Assembly: GCF_016889805.1 (NCBI RefSeq)
Contig: NZ_CP069535.1
Location: forward strand, 3,534,001 to 3,598,000
DNA: 64,000 nucleotides
Direction: 5' to 3'
From: Rhodanobacter sp. FDAARGOS 1247
GTDB lineage: Bacteria; Pseudomonadota; Gammaproteobacteria; Xanthomonadales; Rhodanobacteraceae
Shown: positions 41,342 to 50,865 of the stretch, piece after piece
Layout: each line of letters starts with the position of its first letter
How positions within the stretch are numbered: the first letter of the stretch is position 1
Position numbers and translations under genes: made by a program
The notes under the pieces: model-generated
The model's input: only the letters and a program-made list of their open reading frames with translations
Databases searched by the model: none
What the model was told of the DNA's origin: nothing

Positions 41342-44300
41342 ATGGACAAGTCGCGGTTGATGCACGAAGTTTCCGCATCGACCCGCCTTGCCAAAGCCTC
41401 TTCCCCCCGCAAGGGCCGGGCAGGACGTTTTGGCAAGGTGTGGCTGCTGGCCAGCCTCACCCTGTCGGCACTGCCGGTCGCATGGGCGGCCACGCCCACG
41501 CCGCCGGGCACCATCATCAACAACCAGGCGACGCTCACCTGGCAGGGTCCGGTCGGCTCCGCCGGACTGAACGAAGCACCCACGTTTTCGCTGACCACCG
41601 CCCAGGCCACGCCGGTGACCGGCGCGCGCACGCCGTCGAGCGCGGTGTTCCTGACCTACGCACAGGGTTCCACCAGCGCACTGATCGGCCCGACCCAGTG
41701 CAGCCGCGATGGCGGCGCCACGTTCAACGCCCTGCCGGCACCGTTGTCGGCGCAGGGCACCAAGCTGGACCCGAACAGCGCGCAGCCGCTGGGCCCGGCG
41801 CAGATGTATTACCCGGGCGACCCGGTGTTCGTGCAGATCACCGACCACGACCAGAACCTCAACCCGCTGGCGCGCGAAACGATTCTGGCCACCGTGGCGG
41901 TCGCCGGCAGCAGCCAGTCGGTGACCGTGCGCCTGACCGAGAATGGCCCGGACAGCGGCATCTTCACCGGTTACGTGCCCAGCAGCAGCGACGCCGGTAC
42001 CGCCTGCGCACTGAGCCTGCAGCCGAACCAGCATCTGGAGCTGCACTACACCGACATCGCCGACGCCAGCGACACGGCTGCCACGCAGGCGCTGGTGAGC
42101 CCGTACAACGTGGTGTTCGACGCCACCACCGGCGCGCGCATCAATGGCGCGAAGATCACCCTGGTCGACGCGGACACCGGCATCGCCGTGGCCCATGTCA
42201 CCGGTCGCGACGGCGTCAGCAACTTCCCGTCGAGCGTGACCTCGGGACAGAGTGTCACCGACAGCTCCGGTGCCACTTACAGCGCCTCCGCTGGCGCGTT
42301 CCTGCTGCCGCAGGTGCCCGCGGGTCGCTACCGCTTGCAGGTGGTGCCGCCGGCCGGCTATCGCTATGCGTCGACGGCCACCCAGGCCGCCCTGCAGCAG
42401 CTGGCCGGCGCGCCGTACGCGCTGGGGCCGGCTTCGTTCGAACAGACCTTCACCCTGGCCAGCACGCAGCCGATCGGCTTCGACATTCCGCTGGACCCGG
42501 TTTCCAGCAGCCTGTTCGTGCAGAAGACCGCCTCGGTGAACGTCGCCGCGGTGGGCGACATGATCCAGTTCACCGTGGCGGTGGAGAACAGCGACAAGGT
42601 GGGCGTGGCCCAGGATGTGCGCCTGGTCGACACCTTGCCGCAGGGCTTCCGCTACGTGAAGGGGTCGGCACGCATCGGCACGAGCAAGGCCGCCGATCCG
42701 CAGATCGCCGCGAACGGCCAGCAATTGCAGTTCGACCTGGGCAACATCGACAAGTCCAGCCAGCTGCAGCTGACCTATGTCACCGAAGTCACCGCAGCCA
42801 CCCCGCTGGGTGCATCGATCAATCGTGCGCAAGGCCTTGCCGATGGCGGCACCGCTTCGAACATCGCCACCGCGCAGGTGGAGATCCAGAACGAGCTGAT
42901 GCAGGACGTGAACACCGTGATCGGTCGCGTGCTGGTCGGCTGCGATTCGCACGAGGGTCTGGCCGGCGTGCGCGTGCTGATGGAGGACGGCAGCTACGTG
43001 GTCTCCGACAAGGATGGCCGCTTCCACTTCCAGGCCGTGAAGAACGGCACCCACGTGGTGCAGCTGGATACCGACAGCCTGCCGCAGGGTTACGCGGTCG
43101 ATGACTGCGAGCGCAACACGCGTTTCGCCGGGCGCAGCTACTCACAGTTCGTCGAACTGCATGGTGGTGCGTTGTGGCGCGCCGATTTCCACGTGCGCCG
43201 GCTGCCGCCGCCGACCGGCCATGTTGCCGTGCAGCTGGCACAGCAGGCTGATGGCGCATTGATCCACAACACGCTGACGCTGGCGGTCGAGCAGGTGCCG
43301 GTGAGCAAGCTGAGCGCCACCGTGCTGGTGCCGGCCGGCGCGCATTACGTCGATGGCTCGGCACGGCTCGACGGTCACGCGTTCGCCGCGCCCGACGCGA
43401 TGGATGGCGCCCTGGTATTCCGCCTCGGCGACCGCGCCGCCGGATGGCAGGGCAAGTTGAGCTTCGATCTGCAGTCGAAGGCGGATGTCACCGCCGCGCT
43501 GTCCACGCAGGCACTGATCAATTTCGACACGCCCGGGGCCGCCCACCAGCACACGCCGCCGGCGTCCGTGTTGCTGTCCGCGCACGGCGCCGCCCGCTCC
43601 GACCTGCAGCAGGTCGCCACGCTGGGCCTGGCCCCGTCCGCCGCGAAAACCGCGACGGCGGAACCTGTGCAGACTGACAAGAACGCGGATGACGAAGCGC
43701 TGGCCGACCACTTCCAGCTGAACATGCAGCAAGTGGAAAGCGCCGGATCGCAGGCCGGATTCATCTGGCCCGACGCCAGCTATTCGCCGTCCGTGCCCAG
43801 CATCAAGGTGGCGGTCAGGCACGGCCCGAAACAGCAGGTGCGGTTGTCGGTGAACGGCACGCCGGTGTCGTCGCGCAACTTCTCCGGCGCCAAGCTCAAC
43901 GCCGCCCATACCGTCGCTGCCAGCGAATGGCTGGGCGTGCCGCTGGTGGAAGGCGACAACACCTTGCTTGCGGAAATCACCGAAGGCGGCAAGGTGGTGC
44001 AGCGCGTCGAGCACCAGGTGCACTACTCCGGCGTGCCGGTGCGCGCGGAACTGGTGCTGGACCAATCCAGCCTGGTCGCCGACGGCAAGAGCCGCCCGCG
44101 TCTGGCCATCCGCCTGTACGATCGCTGGGGCTATCCGGTGCGTCGCGGCATGACCGGCCGTTACACGCTGCAATCCCCCTACCAGCCGTACCAGAGCCAG
44201 CAGGAATTGCAGGACAACCAGCTGTTGGCGATCGCCCCGCGCGAACCGAAGTACACGGTAGGCGAGGATGGCATCGCCCAGCTGGAACTGGCCCCGACCA

Positions 44301-47104
44301 CCGTGTCGGGCCAGGTCATGGTGAGCATCCCGCTGCAGAACGACACCCGTCAGGATCTGCGCGCGTGGATGCAGCCGGGCAAGCGCGACTGGATCCTGGT
44401 CGGCGTGGCCAACGGCACCGCCGCGTTCAACGGCATCCGCGGGCATATCGAGAACGTGTCAGGCAACGATCCGAACCGCGACCTGTTCCAGGACGGCCGC
44501 ATCGCGCTGTACGCCAAGGGCATGATCAAGGGCCAGTACCTGCTGACCGCCGCCTACGATTCGGCCAAGGCCAGCGGCGCCGATCGCGCCACGCTCAACG
44601 GCCTGCAGCAGAGCGTCGATCCGAACCAGTACTTCATGCTGTACGGCGACGCCGCCGAGCAGGGCTACGACGCGTCCAGCGCCAGCAAGCTGTACCTGAA
44701 GATCGAACGCGGCCAGTTCTACGCGATGTTCGGCGACTTCGACACCAACCTCAACGTCACCGAGCTGTCGCGTTACGACCGCCGCTTCAACGGCGTGCAG
44801 AGCGCCTACGAAAGCAGGCACCTGGGCTACACCGCGTTCGCCGCGCGCAACGCGCAGTCCTATGTGCACGACGAGATCCAGGGCAACGGCACCTCGGGCA
44901 TGTACCACCTGGCGCGCCAGCAGATCCTGCTGAACTCCGAGCGCATCCGCCTGGAAACGCGCGACCGTTACCACAACGAGCGCGTGATCAGCACGCAGCA
45001 GCTGAGCAGCTACCTCGATTACACGCTGGACTATTACAGCGGCGCGCTGTTCTTCAAGCAGCCGGTGCCCAGCTTCGACGAGAACATGAACCCGGTCTAC
45101 ATCGTGGCCGAGTACGAAGTGATGCGCGCCGGCGACCAGTCGATCACCGCCGGCGGCCGCGTGGCGGTGAAGGCGGCCGGCGACCGGCTGGAACTGGGCG
45201 TGACCATGGTCAACGAAGGCGCCGACACCGGCAGCAATCGCCTGGGCGGCGCCGACCTGCGGGTGAAGCTGACCAGCACCAGCGAACTGAAGGCCGAGGT
45301 GTCGCACACTTCGTCAGCGGCCGGCACCGCCAACCTGCTGACCGGTTTCAACAACGTGCCCGGCGCCAGCACCTCCACCACCGCGCAAGGTTCCGGCACG
45401 GCCTATCTGATGACCTTGCAGAACCACGGCAAGCGGCTGGAGAGCGAGCTCTACCTGCGCCAGCTCGGCGTGGGTTTCGGGCTGGGCCAGCAGTCGCTGG
45501 GCCAGGGCGGCACGCGCAAGTTCGGCGGCAACGCGCGCTACCTGCTGGACAAGCACTGGTCGCTGCAGATGGAAGCCTATCGCGAGCAGTCGCTGCAGCT
45601 GGCCAGCGCGCGCACCGTGGCCGATGCGGGCGTGCGCTACCAGGCCAGCAATCACTCGCTGACCATGGGCCTGCGCCACGTCAGCGATGACTACCCGCAG
45701 GCCGGCGCGACGGTTGCCGACCCGAACAACGGCGGCGTCACCAGCGGCATCCTCGGCAATGGCCTGGGCACCCTGGCCAGCGGCAGTGCCGACCAGGTCT
45801 ACCTGGGCGGCAGCACCGGCATCTTCGACAACAAGGTGACCCTGCACGGCATCACCAGCCAGAACATCGCCGGCAACGACCCGGCCTACCCGGCCAGCAC
45901 CTTGCTGGGCGTCGACTACAAGATGACCGACGCGGCCACCCTGTTCGTCAATCAGCAGTTCAACGACGGCGCCCAGCAGCAGTACAGCCGGATGACCGAA
46001 CTGGGCGTGCGGGCCACGCCGTGGCAGCGCGCGCAACTGACCAACTCGATCGGCCAGCAGATGACCGAATACGGTCCGCGCACGTTCTCCACCTCCGGGC
46101 TCACCCAGGGCTGGCAGGTCAGCAAGTCGCTGACCCTCAGCGCCGGCCTGAACCAGGTGAAGTCGCTGCATCGCCCGGAAGCACCGACCACCGGCACCAC
46201 CGCCGACGGCCAGGCCGTCCCGGTGGCGGGCGCGCTCAATGCGGCCACGCCCTCGATCGCCGGCTCGGCCACCGAAGACTTCACCTCGATGTTCCTCGGC
46301 AGCACCTGGCGCCAGAAGGACTGGTCATGGACCAGCCGCGTCGAGTCGCTGCGTTCCACCAGCGAAAAGCGGATCGGCCTGTTCGGCGGTTTCTACCGCG
46401 ACCTGTCCGCCGGCAACGCGTTCTCCAGCACCTTGCAGGCGTTCGACAGCCGCTTCAGTCCCGGCGGCAAGTCCAGCAATGCGACCTTGCGTTTCAGCTT
46501 CGCGCACCGCCCGGACGACGCTCGCTGGTCGCTGCTGGAGCAACTCGACCTGAGCTGGAACAACCAGCAGGGCCTGTCCGTGTCACCGTTCCTGCAGCAG
46601 GGCAGCACCGGCATCGCCGCCAGCCAGCAGAGCCCGCAACAACTGGCCGGCGCGCTGGGCAGCTCCGGCACGTTCGGCATCAACCAGCAGACCGCCAAGC
46701 TGGTCAACAACCTGCAGGCCAACTACCGCGGCGACCACTCGCAGTGGTCGATCTACTACGGCTCGAAGTACGCACGCTACAAGTTCGACAGCGGCAACTA
46801 CGCCGGCTACACCGACCTGATCGGCAGCGAATTCCGCTACGACGTATCCGAGCACTGGGACGTCGGCGTGATCGCCAGCCGCATGCACTCGTACCGCTCC
46901 GGCGTATCCAGCAGCAGCCTCGGCCTGGAAACCGGCTGGGACGTCGGCACCAACATGTGGCTCAGCGTGGGCTACAACTTCAAGGGCTACTACGACCAGG
47001 ACTTCACCGCCGCGCACTACACCGCGAAAGGCATGTTCCTGCGCTTCCGCTTCAAGTTCGATCAGGATACGGTGAGGGCGATGGCAGAAGGAATGAGCCG
47101 ATGA
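41342..47104 (+). CDS. Giant DUF11/Cna-B protein with C-terminal outer-membrane beta-barrel
   Basis: The 1920-residue product has a signal peptide ending near 50 (WLLASLTLSALPVAWA-A) and the shared module PPGTIINNQATLTWQGP. A region near 160-215 reads DQNLNPLARETILATV. Two Cna-B/SdrD-like domains follow (about 256-370 and 513-585, DKDGRFHFQAVKNGTH), with a DUF11 domain between (about 385-510, TPLGASINRAQG), then Ig-like parts to about 1010. From about 1016 to the end, alternating aromatic/polar strands rich in Gly, Tyr and Gln finish with KGMFLRFRFKF, as in an outer-membrane barrel. GTG at 41231 is an alternative start. The stop overlaps the next ATG. Confidence 0.78.
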   Translation: MDKSRLMHEVSASTRLAKASSPRKGRAGRFGKVWLLASLTLSALPVAWAATPTPPGTIINNQATLTWQGPVGSAGLNEAPTFSLTTAQATPVTGARTPSSAVFLTYAQGSTSALIGPTQCSRDGGATFNALPAPLSAQGTKLDPNSAQPLGPAQMYYPGDPVFVQITDHDQNLNPLARETILATVAVAGSSQSVTVRLTENGPDSGIFTGYVPSSSDAGTACALSLQPNQHLELHYTDIADASDTAATQALVSPYNVVFDATTGARINGAKITLVDADTGIAVAHVTGRDGVSNFPSSVTSGQSVTDSSGATYSASAGAFLLPQVPAGRYRLQVVPPAGYRYASTATQAALQQLAGAPYALGPASFEQTFTLASTQPIGFDIPLDPVSSSLFVQKTASVNVAAVGDMIQFTVAVENSDKVGVAQDVRLVDTLPQGFRYVKGSARIGTSKAADPQIAANGQQLQFDLGNIDKSSQLQLTYVTEVTAATPLGASINRAQGLADGGTASNIATAQVEIQNELMQDVNTVIGRVLVGCDSHEGLAGVRVLMEDGSYVVSDKDGRFHFQAVKNGTHVVQLDTDSLPQGYAVDDCERNTRFAGRSYSQFVELHGGALWRADFHVRRLPPPTGHVAVQLAQQADGALIHNTLTLAVEQVPVSKLSATVLVPAGAHYVDGSARLDGHAFAAPDAMDGALVFRLGDRAAGWQGKLSFDLQSKADVTAALSTQALINFDTPGAAHQHTPPASVLLSAHGAARSDLQQVATLGLAPSAAKTATAEPVQTDKNADDEALADHFQLNMQQVESAGSQAGFIWPDASYSPSVPSIKVAVRHGPKQQVRLSVNGTPVSSRNFSGAKLNAAHTVAASEWLGVPLVEGDNTLLAEITEGGKVVQRVEHQVHYSGVPVRAELVLDQSSLVADGKSRPRLAIRLYDRWGYPVRRGMTGRYTLQSPYQPYQSQQELQDNQLLAIAPREPKYTVGEDGIAQLELAPTTVSGQVMVSIPLQNDTRQDLRAWMQPGKRDWILVGVANGTAAFNGIRGHIENVSGNDPNRDLFQDGRIALYAKGMIKGQYLLTAAYDSAKASGADRATLNGLQQSVDPNQYFMLYGDAAEQGYDASSASKLYLKIERGQFYAMFGDFDTNLNVTELSRYDRRFNGVQSAYESRHLGYTAFAARNAQSYVHDEIQGNGTSGMYHLARQQILLNSERIRLETRDRYHNERVISTQQLSSYLDYTLDYYSGALFFKQPVPSFDENMNPVYIVAEYEVMRAGDQSITAGGRVAVKAAGDRLELGVTMVNEGADTGSNRLGGADLRVKLTSTSELKAEVSHTSSAAGTANLLTGFNNVPGASTSTTAQGSGTAYLMTLQNHGKRLESELYLRQLGVGFGLGQQSLGQGGTRKFGGNARYLLDKHWSLQMEAYREQSLQLASARTVADAGVRYQASNHSLTMGLRHVSDDYPQAGATVADPNNGGVTSGILGNGLGTLASGSADQVYLGGSTGIFDNKVTLHGITSQNIAGNDPAYPASTLLGVDYKMTDAATLFVNQQFNDGAQQQYSRMTELGVRATPWQRAQLTNSIGQQMTEYGPRTFSTSGLTQGWQVSKSLTLSAGLNQVKSLHRPEAPTTGTTADGQAVPVAGALNAATPSIAGSATEDFTSMFLGSTWRQKDWSWTSRVESLRSTSEKRIGLFGGFYRDLSAGNAFSSTLQAFDSRFSPGGKSSNATLRFSFAHRPDDARWSLLEQLDLSWNNQQGLSVSPFLQQGSTGIAASQQSPQQLAGALGSSGTFGINQQTAKLVNNLQANYRGDHSQWSIYYGSKYARYKFDSGNYAGYTDLIGSEFRYDVSEHWDVGVIASRMHSYRSGVSSSSLGLETGWDVGTNMWLSVGYNFKGYYDQDFTAAHYTAKGMFLRFRFKFDQDTVRAMAEGMSR

Positions 47105-49983
47105 CACTGCGTCCCGCTTCGATGACAGATCGCCCCTTGCCGAAAAAGCCGTCCGTTATGCGCTCGCAGGCTGCGCTGATGCGCGGCCTGCAGAAGCTGG
47201 GGTTGGCGCTGTTGCTGCTTTGTGGCTGGCTGTTTGCGGCACCTGCCATGGCGGCCAGCTGTGGTCCGGCCACGGGACAAGGCAGCGCGCCGGCCGATTA
47301 CTCCACCTACTGCTGGCTGGATTTCTCCACCTACAACGACGCCACGGCGCGCAGCAGCGCGGGGCAGAACTTTGTCTTCAACCTGCCTGGCGGTGCGACG
47401 CTCAGTTTCACCGTCAAGGCTTCCGGAACCAACATGGCCGCCGTGGCATCGCCTTCGTGGAGCGGCGCCGCTTTTGGCTATGCAGCCTTCAACGGCATTC
47501 CCGGGCGACCCGTGCTGTATGGCACAGGCACCGGCACCAGCAACTTCAGTTTCACCAACATCGTCCTGTCAGTTAACGGCGCCACCAATGTCCCTTACGC
47601 CCTGGTGGCGGCCGACGGCGAATCGAGCAACAGCGGCGAGAGCTTGAAGTTCACCACCAATGGCAATCCGTGGACGCAACTGGCGCAGATGTCGAATGGC
47701 GGCGCGATCTATCCCACGCTGACTGGTGTGGGCACCGGCACCGTGACCGAGACCGGTGTGGACGGCACCGTTGGCAGTTACGCGTTCGCCACCACCGGCA
47801 GTCCAACCACCATAACAACGACGATGGTCAACGGTGGCCTGCAGGGCGCACTGTTCGGGGTGAAGTTCTACGCTGCCGACCTGATCATCACCAAGTCCCA
47901 TACCGGCGACTTCATCGCCGGCGGCACCGGCAGCTACAACCTGCTGGTGCACAACAACGGACCCGATGCGGCGCAAGGCGTCACCACCGTCACCGACACG
48001 CTGCCTGCCGGACTCACCTATGCCTCGGCCAGCGGCAGCGGCTGGACCTGCGCCGCCGCGGGTCAGCTGGTCACCTGCACCAGTACGAACACGGTCGCCA
48101 GCGGCGCCAACCTGCCGGCGATCACGCTGAACGTGAACGTCGCCGCGAGCGCGGCGGCGTCGATCAGCAACACCGCAACGGTCAGCAACGCGAACTACAA
48201 CTACAACACCAGCAATGACAGCAGCACCGACCCGACCACCATCATCCACTCGGACCTGTCCAACTCGACCAAGACCGTGCTGGACACCAACGGCGGCGAC
48301 GCCAACCCCGGCGACACGCTGCGTTACACGATCACCCTGATCAACAACACCGCCGCCGTAGCCAGCGGGGTCAGCGTCAGCGATGACATGCCAGCCGGCG
48401 TGGGCGGCCTCAACGTGATCAGCACGCCCACCGGCAGCAGCAACGGCAGCACCAGCAGCGGCGGTGTCAACGGCACCGGCAAGGTCAGCGTGAGCGGTAT
48501 CAGCGTGCCGGCCAACGGCAGCGTCACCATCGTCTACGACGTCACCGTGTCCGGCAGCGATGCGCCGGGGTTCACTATCGACAACAGCGCGACGGTAAAC
48601 AATCCCAACGGCACCGGCTCAACGCCCGCTGCGCCTACCGTGATCGTCTCCCAAACATTGGTGGCGCCGCCAGTCACCGGCAACAAGATTCTCTACGTGC
48701 AAGACGCGGGTACCTTGACCCGTACTCCACAAACATCGAACAGCACAAATGGCTCGCGCACGGGGATCAATGGTGGCGGTGACTCAGCCACATGGAACCT
48801 GGCCCCGGTCATTGCCACCGGCAAGACGCTGGCCATTCCTGCACAAACGATCACGGTGCAACTGGTTATAGCCGCGACCGGTGACTACACCGGATCTAAC
48901 CGGAGCGTCGTCGTCACGTTGTTCAACGGAGGCACCTCCATCGGGAGCGACACCGAAAACGTTTCTGGTGGAAATACTCTCTACACGTTCCAGATACCGG
49001 TTACGGCGCAAACCATTGGCCAGGGAAGCGGCCTGAATCTGCTGGTTACCAATAACGGCTCCAACAACTGGTGGAACGGCAACCGATCCATTGCCGTTTC
49101 CCAGAAAACCAACGGACAAGGTGCCAGCACCGTCACGGTCTACACCACCACCGTCATCAATGTGGACAGCGTCTCCGTTTACTCGGCGGCATATGGGTCT
49201 GTCACAACCAAGGCGACATATGCTCCGGGCGACCATGTATACGTGCGAGCCGTCATCAGCGATCCCTTTGGCCAGTACGACATCACCAACGCAACACTGA
49301 CTCTCACCGATCCCAACAATGCGACTCCTGTAAACGGCGTGAACATGAGCCGGGTCGATTCGGCCACGAGCGGCGCGACAAGGATCTTTGAGTACGACTA
49401 CACGGTACCAAGTGGCGCCAAGACCGGCACGTGGCGCGCAGCCGTTACAGGCATCGAGGGCTCCGAAGGTACCGTCACGCATACGCGCACCGGCTTGTTC
49501 GAAGTGGCGCTCCCGCAACCCAATCTGCTGGTGATGAAATCAGTCACCGTGGCGACTGATCCCACCTACTGCACCACAGCCGGCAATCCCGCCAGTTGTT
49601 CAGTACCCGCGGGCAAGGCGATGCACTCCCTTCCTGGCGCGGCAGTGCAATACACCATCAACGTCAGCAACAACGGCGTGGGTCCTGCGGACAACAACAG
49701 CCTGGTGATCACCGACCCGATCCCGGCCAACTCAAAGTTCGTGCTGGGCAGCGTTGCTTTCACCGACGGCACGCCCAGCAGCGGGCTGACGTTTGCGCCG
49801 GCCAACGTGACCTACTCCGGCGTGGGCAGCGCCGGGCCATGGACTTACACCCCGGCCAATGACGGCAGCGGCGCGGATGCCGGCGTGAAGGCGCTGAGGA
49901 TCGCCCCGCAGGGCATCATGGCCGGCAAGAGCGGCGCCACCGCACCGAACTTCTCGGTGACGTTCCGCGTGATCATCCTGTAG
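47101..49983 (+). CDS. Exported multi-DUF11 protein D
   Basis: The 960-residue product has a signal peptide ending near 52 (LALLLLCGWLFAAPAMA-A) and an N-terminal beta-rich domain (53-255). DUF11 domains lie at about 259-375 (ADLIITKSHTGDFIAGGTGS) and 385-515. An unlike domain at about 520-805 is encoded by more A/T-rich DNA, and a final DUF11-type domain (806-960) follows. No anchor or sorting signal is visible. It starts at the ATG overlapping the barrel-gene stop (ATGA), so it is made together with the barrel protein and is its likeliest cargo or partner. Confidence 0.78.
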   Translation: MTLRPASMTDRPLPKKPSVMRSQAALMRGLQKLGLALLLLCGWLFAAPAMAASCGPATGQGSAPADYSTYCWLDFSTYNDATARSSAGQNFVFNLPGGATLSFTVKASGTNMAAVASPSWSGAAFGYAAFNGIPGRPVLYGTGTGTSNFSFTNIVLSVNGATNVPYALVAADGESSNSGESLKFTTNGNPWTQLAQMSNGGAIYPTLTGVGTGTVTETGVDGTVGSYAFATTGSPTTITTTMVNGGLQGALFGVKFYAADLIITKSHTGDFIAGGTGSYNLLVHNNGPDAAQGVTTVTDTLPAGLTYASASGSGWTCAAAGQLVTCTSTNTVASGANLPAITLNVNVAASAAASISNTATVSNANYNYNTSNDSSTDPTTIIHSDLSNSTKTVLDTNGGDANPGDTLRYTITLINNTAAVASGVSVSDDMPAGVGGLNVISTPTGSSNGSTSSGGVNGTGKVSVSGISVPANGSVTIVYDVTVSGSDAPGFTIDNSATVNNPNGTGSTPAAPTVIVSQTLVAPPVTGNKILYVQDAGTLTRTPQTSNSTNGSRTGINGGGDSATWNLAPVIATGKTLAIPAQTITVQLVIAATGDYTGSNRSVVVTLFNGGTSIGSDTENVSGGNTLYTFQIPVTAQTIGQGSGLNLLVTNNGSNNWWNGNRSIAVSQKTNGQGASTVTVYTTTVINVDSVSVYSAAYGSVTTKATYAPGDHVYVRAVISDPFGQYDITNATLTLTDPNNATPVNGVNMSRVDSATSGATRIFEYDYTVPSGAKTGTWRAAVTGIEGSEGTVTHTRTGLFEVALPQPNLLVMKSVTVATDPTYCTTAGNPASCSVPAGKAMHSLPGAAVQYTINVSNNGVGPADNNSLVITDPIPANSKFVLGSVAFTDGTPSSGLTFAPANVTYSGVGSAGPWTYTPANDGSGADAGVKALRIAPQGIMAGKSGATAPNFSVTFRVIIL

Positions 49984-50012
49984 CCGGACGTGCCGAACCC
50001 CTGACGACCGTT

Positions 50013-50774
50013 TCAACGCGACGAAATGTACTTCTCCCGCCTGATCTGCTTCACCGGCAGGCCAAACTCCTGCAGCGCGGCGAATGCGGCGTCGACCATG
50101 TTCGGGTTGCCGCACAGGTAGGCGATGTCGCGGTCGGCGTGGGGGCCGAGTTCGGCCAGCACATGTTGCACGTGGCCGCTGCGATCGCTGCTGCGGGGCA
50201 CGGCGCGGGCTTCGCGGCTGAGGCAGCCATGGAAGTGGAAGCCGGGGTGGGCTTGCGCGAAGGCTTCGAACTCTTCGCCGTAGAGCAGCTCGGTTTCGTT
50301 GCGGGCGCCGTACAGCAGCACCACTTCGCGGTCGCCGGCGGCCAGCAGTCTTTCGATCTGCGGCAGCATGGCGCGGTACGGGGTGACGCCGGTGCCGGTG
50401 GCCAGCAACAGGTAGCGCGGATGGGTGTCCGCTTCCTGCAGGCAGAAGCGGCCGTACGGGCCGCTGGCGTCGATCACGCCACCGTGCGGCAGCTCGCCCA
50501 GCAGTTTCGTCGCCGCGCCGCCTTCCACGTAGCTCACCGCGATCTCGATGCGCCCGACTTCCGTCAGTGCGCTCGGCGAGCTGCCGTCGCCGACGCTGCC
50601 CACCGAATAACTGCGCTTGGTTGCGATGCCGTCGTCGTAGTGGAAATGCACCTGCAGGAACTGGCCGGGCTGGAAGGCCAGCGGCTGGCCGTCGACGCGC
50701 TCGAACACCAGGTGGCGCACGGTGGGCGCCAGCATGACGCTGTCGACAAGACGGAGCTGGAAATGATCGGCCAT
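50013..50774 (-). CDS. fpr: Ferredoxin/flavodoxin-NADP+ reductase
   Basis: The 253-residue FAD protein has the FNR motifs: KRSYSVGSVG (FAD pyrophosphate region), LLLATGTGVTPYRAMLPQ (NADP binding), YLCGNPNMVDAAF, and ends in IRREKYISSR. Bacterial Fpr moves electrons between NADPH and ferredoxin or flavodoxin and helps in oxidative stress. Length matches subclass I bacterial FNR. The start at 50774 (MADHFQLRLV) is chosen because upstream codons run into the promoter of the divergent ABC genes. Confidence 0.85.
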   Translation of the reverse strand: MADHFQLRLVDSVMLAPTVRHLVFERVDGQPLAFQPGQFLQVHFHYDDGIATKRSYSVGSVGDGSSPSALTEVGRIEIAVSYVEGGAATKLLGELPHGGVIDASGPYGRFCLQEADTHPRYLLLATGTGVTPYRAMLPQIERLLAAGDREVVLLYGARNETELLYGEEFEAFAQAHPGFHFHGCLSREARAVPRSSDRSGHVQHVLAELGPHADRDIAYLCGNPNMVDAAFAALQEFGLPVKQIRREKYISSR

Positions 50775-50833
50775 GGGGTTTCCGGAAACAGTGTGTGCCG
50801 CCAGACAGGCTCGGGCGGTGCGGCTTGGCCCGC

Positions 50834-50839
50834 TATAAT
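50834..50839 (+). promoter_or_regulatory. TATAAT box of the yadGH-like operon
   Basis: A perfect TATAAT lies 27 bases before the ATG at 50866. No good -35 box stands at 16-18 bases upstream, so only the -10 is supported. Confidence 0.4.
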
Positions 50840-50865
50840 AAGGGCTAACCCCCTCGGTGCAGCCC

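Noticed and set aside
46021..47100. N-terminal extension of DUF11 protein D reading through the barrel gene
   Set aside because: The extension overlaps 1 kb of the barrel gene in another frame and is Arg-rich nonsense. A signal peptide starts properly after the ATG at 47101.
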